Origin: an uncultured Alphaproteobacteria bacterium
Lineage (GTDB): Bacteria; Pseudomonadota; Alphaproteobacteria; RF32; CAG-239
Reading direction: 5' to 3'
Assembly: GCA_947630965.1 (NCBI GenBank)
Contig: CANRJO010000010.1
Coordinates: 1 to 33,676, forward strand
Length of the DNA stretch: 33,676 bases
Every line of letters begins with the position of its first letter. Position 1 is the first letter of the stretch. This document shows, one piece after another, positions 30,764-33,676 of this stretch. The position numbers and the translations under genes are program-made. The notes below the pieces were generated by a model. It saw only the letters and a program-made list of their open reading frames with translations. It was not told the origin of the DNA and ran no database searches.

Positions 30764-31357
30764 TTAGGCTTTTTCCAAAACTTTTAAGCCTGCTAAAAAG
30801 GTGTTTAAAAGCAACTCGCATAGCGTTTTTTTGTTGATTTTGCTGAATTTATCAAGCGCATCGGTTGTTAAAAACGAGCTTAACGAAAACAACGATAACC
30901 ACATGACTTGGAGCATTAAAATGCGTTCGGGCGTTTCAATGCTTGGGTAAAGCGCCTTGAATGCACCTTCCACCAACTGTGTGATTTGCACGACGCGGCG
31001 CAAATATATTTTGGAAAACCGGCGGTTATTGTTGTTGAGATGAAAGGAATGAACCAAAAACCATAAGTTTTTATTTTTAAGCACAAAATCCACAAAAGCT
31101 TGTGTGTATAGGTTCAGCCGTTGATAAGCCGTGCCGCTTGCTTGCAGGGTTGAAAGCTTTTCATACAAAGCATCAAGTGTTAAGTAGTTTTGAATAAGGA
31201 TAAAATTATCCATATTGCCGAATTGATTGTATATGGTGCCTACAGAATAGCCCGAAGCTTCAGAAAGCTTGCGCGCCGTTAAGCCCTCGGCGCCGTTCTT
31301 TTTAATGAGGTCGCGCCCCTTGTTGACTAAATTTTCCTGAATATTATCTTTGCTCAT
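30764..31357 (-). CDS. TetR-family transcriptional regulator
   Basis: This 197-aa regulator has an N-terminal helix-turn-helix at about residues 26-45 (LTARKLSEASGYSVGTIYNQF). The C-terminal helical ligand domain is less conserved and does not reveal the effector. Its stop abuts the truB start, so read-through into truB-rpsO-pnp is likely. A perfect palindrome (31419-31431) overlaps its promoter, consistent with self-repression and perhaps control of the divergent secreted-protein gene. Confidence 0.88.
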   Translation of the reverse strand: MSKDNIQENLVNKGRDLIKKNGAEGLTARKLSEASGYSVGTIYNQFGNMDNFILIQNYLTLDALYEKLSTLQASGTAYQRLNLYTQAFVDFVLKNKNLWFLVHSFHLNNNNRRFSKIYLRRVVQITQLVEGAFKALYPSIETPERILMLQVMWLSLFSLSSFLTTDALDKFSKINKKTLCELLLNTFLAGLKVLEKA

Positions 31358-31403
31358 GGTAAAATCTTATATTTAAATTAAGAATTTCGTGCTAATATAT
31401 CCA

Positions 31404-31432
31404 AGCATAAAATAAAAATGAACAATGTTCAA
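31404..31432 (-). promoter_or_regulatory. tetR promoter with overlapping operator
   Basis: On the minus strand, TTGAAC (31432-31427) and TATGCT (31409-31404) have a 17-bp spacer. The perfect palindrome TGAACA-A-TGTTCA (31419-31431) covers the -35 and part of the spacer. Its size and symmetry suit a TetR-type dimer. It also lies 30 bp ahead of the plus-strand gene at 31462. Confidence 0.6.
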
Positions 31433-31461
31433 TTTTTTTCTTTAAGATTTGAGGTGTTTTT

Positions 31462-32277
31462 ATGAAAAAACTGATTCTGACCTTATTTGTGCTCGCTCTG
31501 GCAACAAGCTCAAGCGCGCAAGAAAGCTTTTTTGGTGATTTGATTGTCTCTGAAGAAGTGCAACAAGAAAAAGATATGCAAACCGGGCAAAGTGCGGCTT
31601 CCAAAATTTTGGATTCCGCCCCTAAAAAGATAGAACTTGATAAATATGAGGCGCATAAAAGTAATTTGCAAAGGCATGAAAAAGAGAGTGCTGTGTGGGA
31701 GCCTGCGCCGTTTGGACTTAGGTGGTTGGCGCCAATTAGGGAAATTAAGGCGCTCCGCGTGCGTCTGAAACCAGTTGAAGTTAAAGATTCTCCAAACACT
31801 TATGCCGCTTATAACTTGCCTAAGCCTGTGAATGCTTTCAGAGATGTGTTGGTTAGCTTCGGGTATAATGATTCTTTGTGGCGGATTGCAGCCTATGGGC
31901 GGTTTATAAAAGATGATTCTTCTGCCTCCAAGGGGATTGCGGAATATAAAAAGTATTATCAGATTCTGTCCGAAAAATATGGTAATGCGCAGGAATTTTA
32001 TACCCCCGCCATTGAAAATGTGGAAGAGGTTGTGCCACATGATGATGGCACATCTACAACTTCATTGAAACAAAAAGCTATTGAAATTGGCGAGGAAGGT
32101 TTCCTTCAAAAATTAATGAGCGGCGAAGCAACACTCTACGCAACTTTTGAAAATGAAAGAATAGGTGTGACATTGGCGCTTTTGGCTGATGGTGATGGGC
32201 AAACATATATTATTGTTGATTATAAAAATTTAACCGCAACCAAGCGTGAAGATGAAGATCTTTATGAGGCTTTATAA
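31462..32277 (+). CDS. Secreted or periplasmic protein, function unknown
   Basis: This 271-aa protein has a signal peptide (MKKLILTLFVLALATSSSA, cleavage before QES). I recognise no domain. The mature part is mixed, with the conserved-looking segment FGLRWLAP near residue 79, and an acidic end. There are no cysteines after the signal peptide. GAGGTG precedes ATG 31462. It is divergent from tetR and may be under its control. The next gene, a Mur ligase, starts 20 bp after the stop, so they are probably co-transcribed, which hints at an envelope function. Confidence 0.8.
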   Translation: MKKLILTLFVLALATSSSAQESFFGDLIVSEEVQQEKDMQTGQSAASKILDSAPKKIELDKYEAHKSNLQRHEKESAVWEPAPFGLRWLAPIREIKALRVRLKPVEVKDSPNTYAAYNLPKPVNAFRDVLVSFGYNDSLWRIAAYGRFIKDDSSASKGIAEYKKYYQILSEKYGNAQEFYTPAIENVEEVVPHDDGTSTTSLKQKAIEIGEEGFLQKLMSGEATLYATFENERIGVTLALLADGDGQTYIIVDYKNLTATKREDEDLYEAL

Positions 32278-32297
32278 TCTTTTTGAAAGGACGAATG

Positions 32298-33659
32298 ATG
32301 AAAATCAGCTTTTGCGGCATTTCCGGCAGTGGTATGAGCGCTTTGGCGCAGGTTATGAAAGCACGTGGCGCCGAAGTGTGCGGTTCGGACAGAAGTTTTG
32401 ACCAAGGCAAAGATCAAGAACAAAAAAAGGCGCTTGAAAGCTTGGGAATTAAAATTTTTAAGCAAGACGGCTCGGCCGTTAGCTCTGATTTAGATTGCCT
32501 TTATGTTTCCATCGCAGTTGAAGACACTATCCCCGATGTGAAAGCTGCGCTTGAAAAGGGTATTAAAGTTCAAAAGCGTTCGGATTTACTTGCCGAGATT
32601 TTTAATGCCGCGCCTTATGGGGTGGCGGTTGGCGGTACAAGCGGTAAAACAACCGTTACCGCGATGATAGGTTATATTTTGGATGTTCTTCATAAAAAAC
32701 CAACCGTGATTAACGGCGGGCTTTTGAAAAATTATGAAAATCAAAAAGGTATTCCAAACGTTATTTTGGGTGGCGAGGAAATTTGCGTGGTGGAAGCTGA
32801 TGAAAGTGATGGTTCTATTGAAAAATATAACCCTGCTGTTTCGGTCGTAACCAATATCGGACTTGATCATAAAAGCTTGGACGAGCTTCAAAAACTTTTT
32901 TCGGATTTTGTGCAAAGAGCGCGGCTTGGCGCGGTTGTTAATTTGGACTCGCCTTATTCCCAACCGCTTTTGAAAGCAAACCAAAACATCAAAACATTTT
33001 CGCTTAAAAACGCAAAAGCTGATGTTTATATTTCTGATGTTAAGCCTATGTCAAACGGCTTGTCTTATAAGCTTTTGGGGCAGACTTTCAGCTTAAAACT
33101 TATTGGAGCTTTTAACGCCGAAAATGCCGCCGCTGCGATTGCCGCGTGTTCGCTTTTGGGTATATCATATAGCGATGCCGCCAAAGTTTTGGAAAACTTT
33201 TTGGGCGCCAAACGGCGCTTAGATGTGATTGGCGTTCAAAAGGGCGTAACCGTCATTGATGATTTTGCGCACAACCCTGATAAAGTCCGCGCCTCGGTTT
33301 CAGCCTTACGCGATTATGCGGGGCGCTTGCTTGTGATGTTTCAGCCGCACGGATTTTCGCCCATGCGCATGATGGGGCGCGAAATAATGCAAAGTTTTGC
33401 GCAAACGCTTCAAAAAGGCGACATGCTTTTTATGCCCGAAATTTTTTATGCCGGTGGCACGGTCACGCGCGATATTTCTTCTAAAGACTTTATTGACTTT
33501 GCCGCGTCATTGGGTGTTTGCGCCGAATTTTATCAAACGCGCGATGAAATCAAGGATCGGTTGATTGCCTTGGCGCAAAAAGGCGATCGTATCATCATCA
33601 TGGGCGCGCGCGACAACACGTTGCCCCTGTTTTGTAAAGAAATTTTGGAGGGCTTATAA
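32298..33659 (+). CDS. Mur ligase family protein (MurC/Mpl-like)
   Basis: This 453-aa ATP-dependent amide ligase is of peptidoglycan type. The N-terminal domain has GISGSGMSALA (7-17) and CGSD as in MurC and Mpl. The ATP loop is GTSGKTT (113-119). ADESDGS and NIGLDH are the central motifs. The C-terminal domain begins near AKRRLDVIG, with DDFAHNPDKV. MurC joins L-alanine to UDP-MurNAc; Mpl joins recycled tripeptide. I cannot separate them surely; absence of a division/cell-wall cluster and presence of ampG elsewhere lean towards a recycling role. ATG 32298 was chosen because AAAGGA then has 6-base spacing, over TTG 32283 or ATG 32295. Confidence 0.85.
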   Translation: MKISFCGISGSGMSALAQVMKARGAEVCGSDRSFDQGKDQEQKKALESLGIKIFKQDGSAVSSDLDCLYVSIAVEDTIPDVKAALEKGIKVQKRSDLLAEIFNAAPYGVAVGGTSGKTTVTAMIGYILDVLHKKPTVINGGLLKNYENQKGIPNVILGGEEICVVEADESDGSIEKYNPAVSVVTNIGLDHKSLDELQKLFSDFVQRARLGAVVNLDSPYSQPLLKANQNIKTFSLKNAKADVYISDVKPMSNGLSYKLLGQTFSLKLIGAFNAENAAAAIAACSLLGISYSDAAKVLENFLGAKRRLDVIGVQKGVTVIDDFAHNPDKVRASVSALRDYAGRLLVMFQPHGFSPMRMMGREIMQSFAQTLQKGDMLFMPEIFYAGGTVTRDISSKDFIDFAASLGVCAEFYQTRDEIKDRLIALAQKGDRIIIMGARDNTLPLFCKEILEGL

Positions 33660-33676
33660 ATGGCGCTTTTGAAAAA
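33660..33676 (+). CDS. Start of a further gene, cut by the window end
   Basis: An ATG directly follows the stop of the Mur ligase gene and opens a frame beginning MALLK before the window ends. The abutting position suggests a coupled gene in the same operon. Nothing can be said about its product. Confidence 0.4.

Overview
The window looks like a chromosomal segment of an AT-leaning alphaproteobacterium, probably an uncultured, host-associated anaerobe or facultative anaerobe. The evidence is the gene order rarA / rluC-like / asmA-like / ATP12-like (ATP12 chaperones are an alphaproteobacterial and mitochondrial trait), truB-rpsO-pnp, rpe-phoB, a class III anaerobic ribonucleotide reductase operon, and the absence of phage or transposase genes. 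Gene density is high. Three convergent pairs end on overlapping stop codons, and several operons have abutting or ATGA-type junctions.

Layout. 1-407: a terminator-like hairpin and dispersed repeats ahead of ruvC. 408-2231: ruvC facing the rpe-phoB operon. 2371-7141: a ferritin-like protein, a TPR-like protein, a lipoprotein, hslO, recX and rpmB, the last with a long histone-H1-like tail. 7290-8108: tRNA-Arg(CCG), a dense island of palindromic repeats, and a strong candidate structured small RNA (about 7882-8067) with its own promoter and terminator. 8109-11298: a SLOG-like protein, secreted protein A, a 64-aa membrane protein and a Gfo/Idh/MocA oxidoreductase. 11389-13954: ampG and a pentapeptide-repeat protein. 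14042-18891: rarA, rluC-like, asmA-like and ATP12-like as one operon. 19108-20190: secreted protein B. 20346-21645: acylphosphatase, DUF2769 and TPR-like genes. 21642-25490 (minus): nrdD, a separate gene for the glycyl-radical domain, nrdG and an HD hydrolase, preceded by a NrdR-box-like pair. 26218-27240: secreted protein C. 27353-31357 (minus): tetR-truB-rpsO-pnp. 31462-33676: a secreted protein, a MurC/Mpl-type ligase and the start of one more gene.

The most unusual system is the three-member family A, B and C. Each protein has a signal peptide, a Cys-rich N-terminal domain and a divergent C-terminal domain whose landmarks resemble DUF1566/C-type-lectin-like folds. Each gene is preceded by a 70-100 bp cassette bounded by GGTACC-type palindromes. 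The cassettes of B and C share 69 identical non-coding bases although the genes lie about 6 kb apart on opposite strands, and their coding regions share a 201-bp tract with only three silent differences. The sequences flanking the cassette are swapped between A and C, which suggests inversion or mobility. This is consistent with a surface or secreted antigen-like family that is diversified by recombination and perhaps switched in expression.

Other highlights are the split class III ribonucleotide reductase, the cloverleaf-like RNA candidate, and a dispersed hairpin repeat whose two copies show a compensatory base-pair change. Functions are assigned by reading motifs; no database search was possible.
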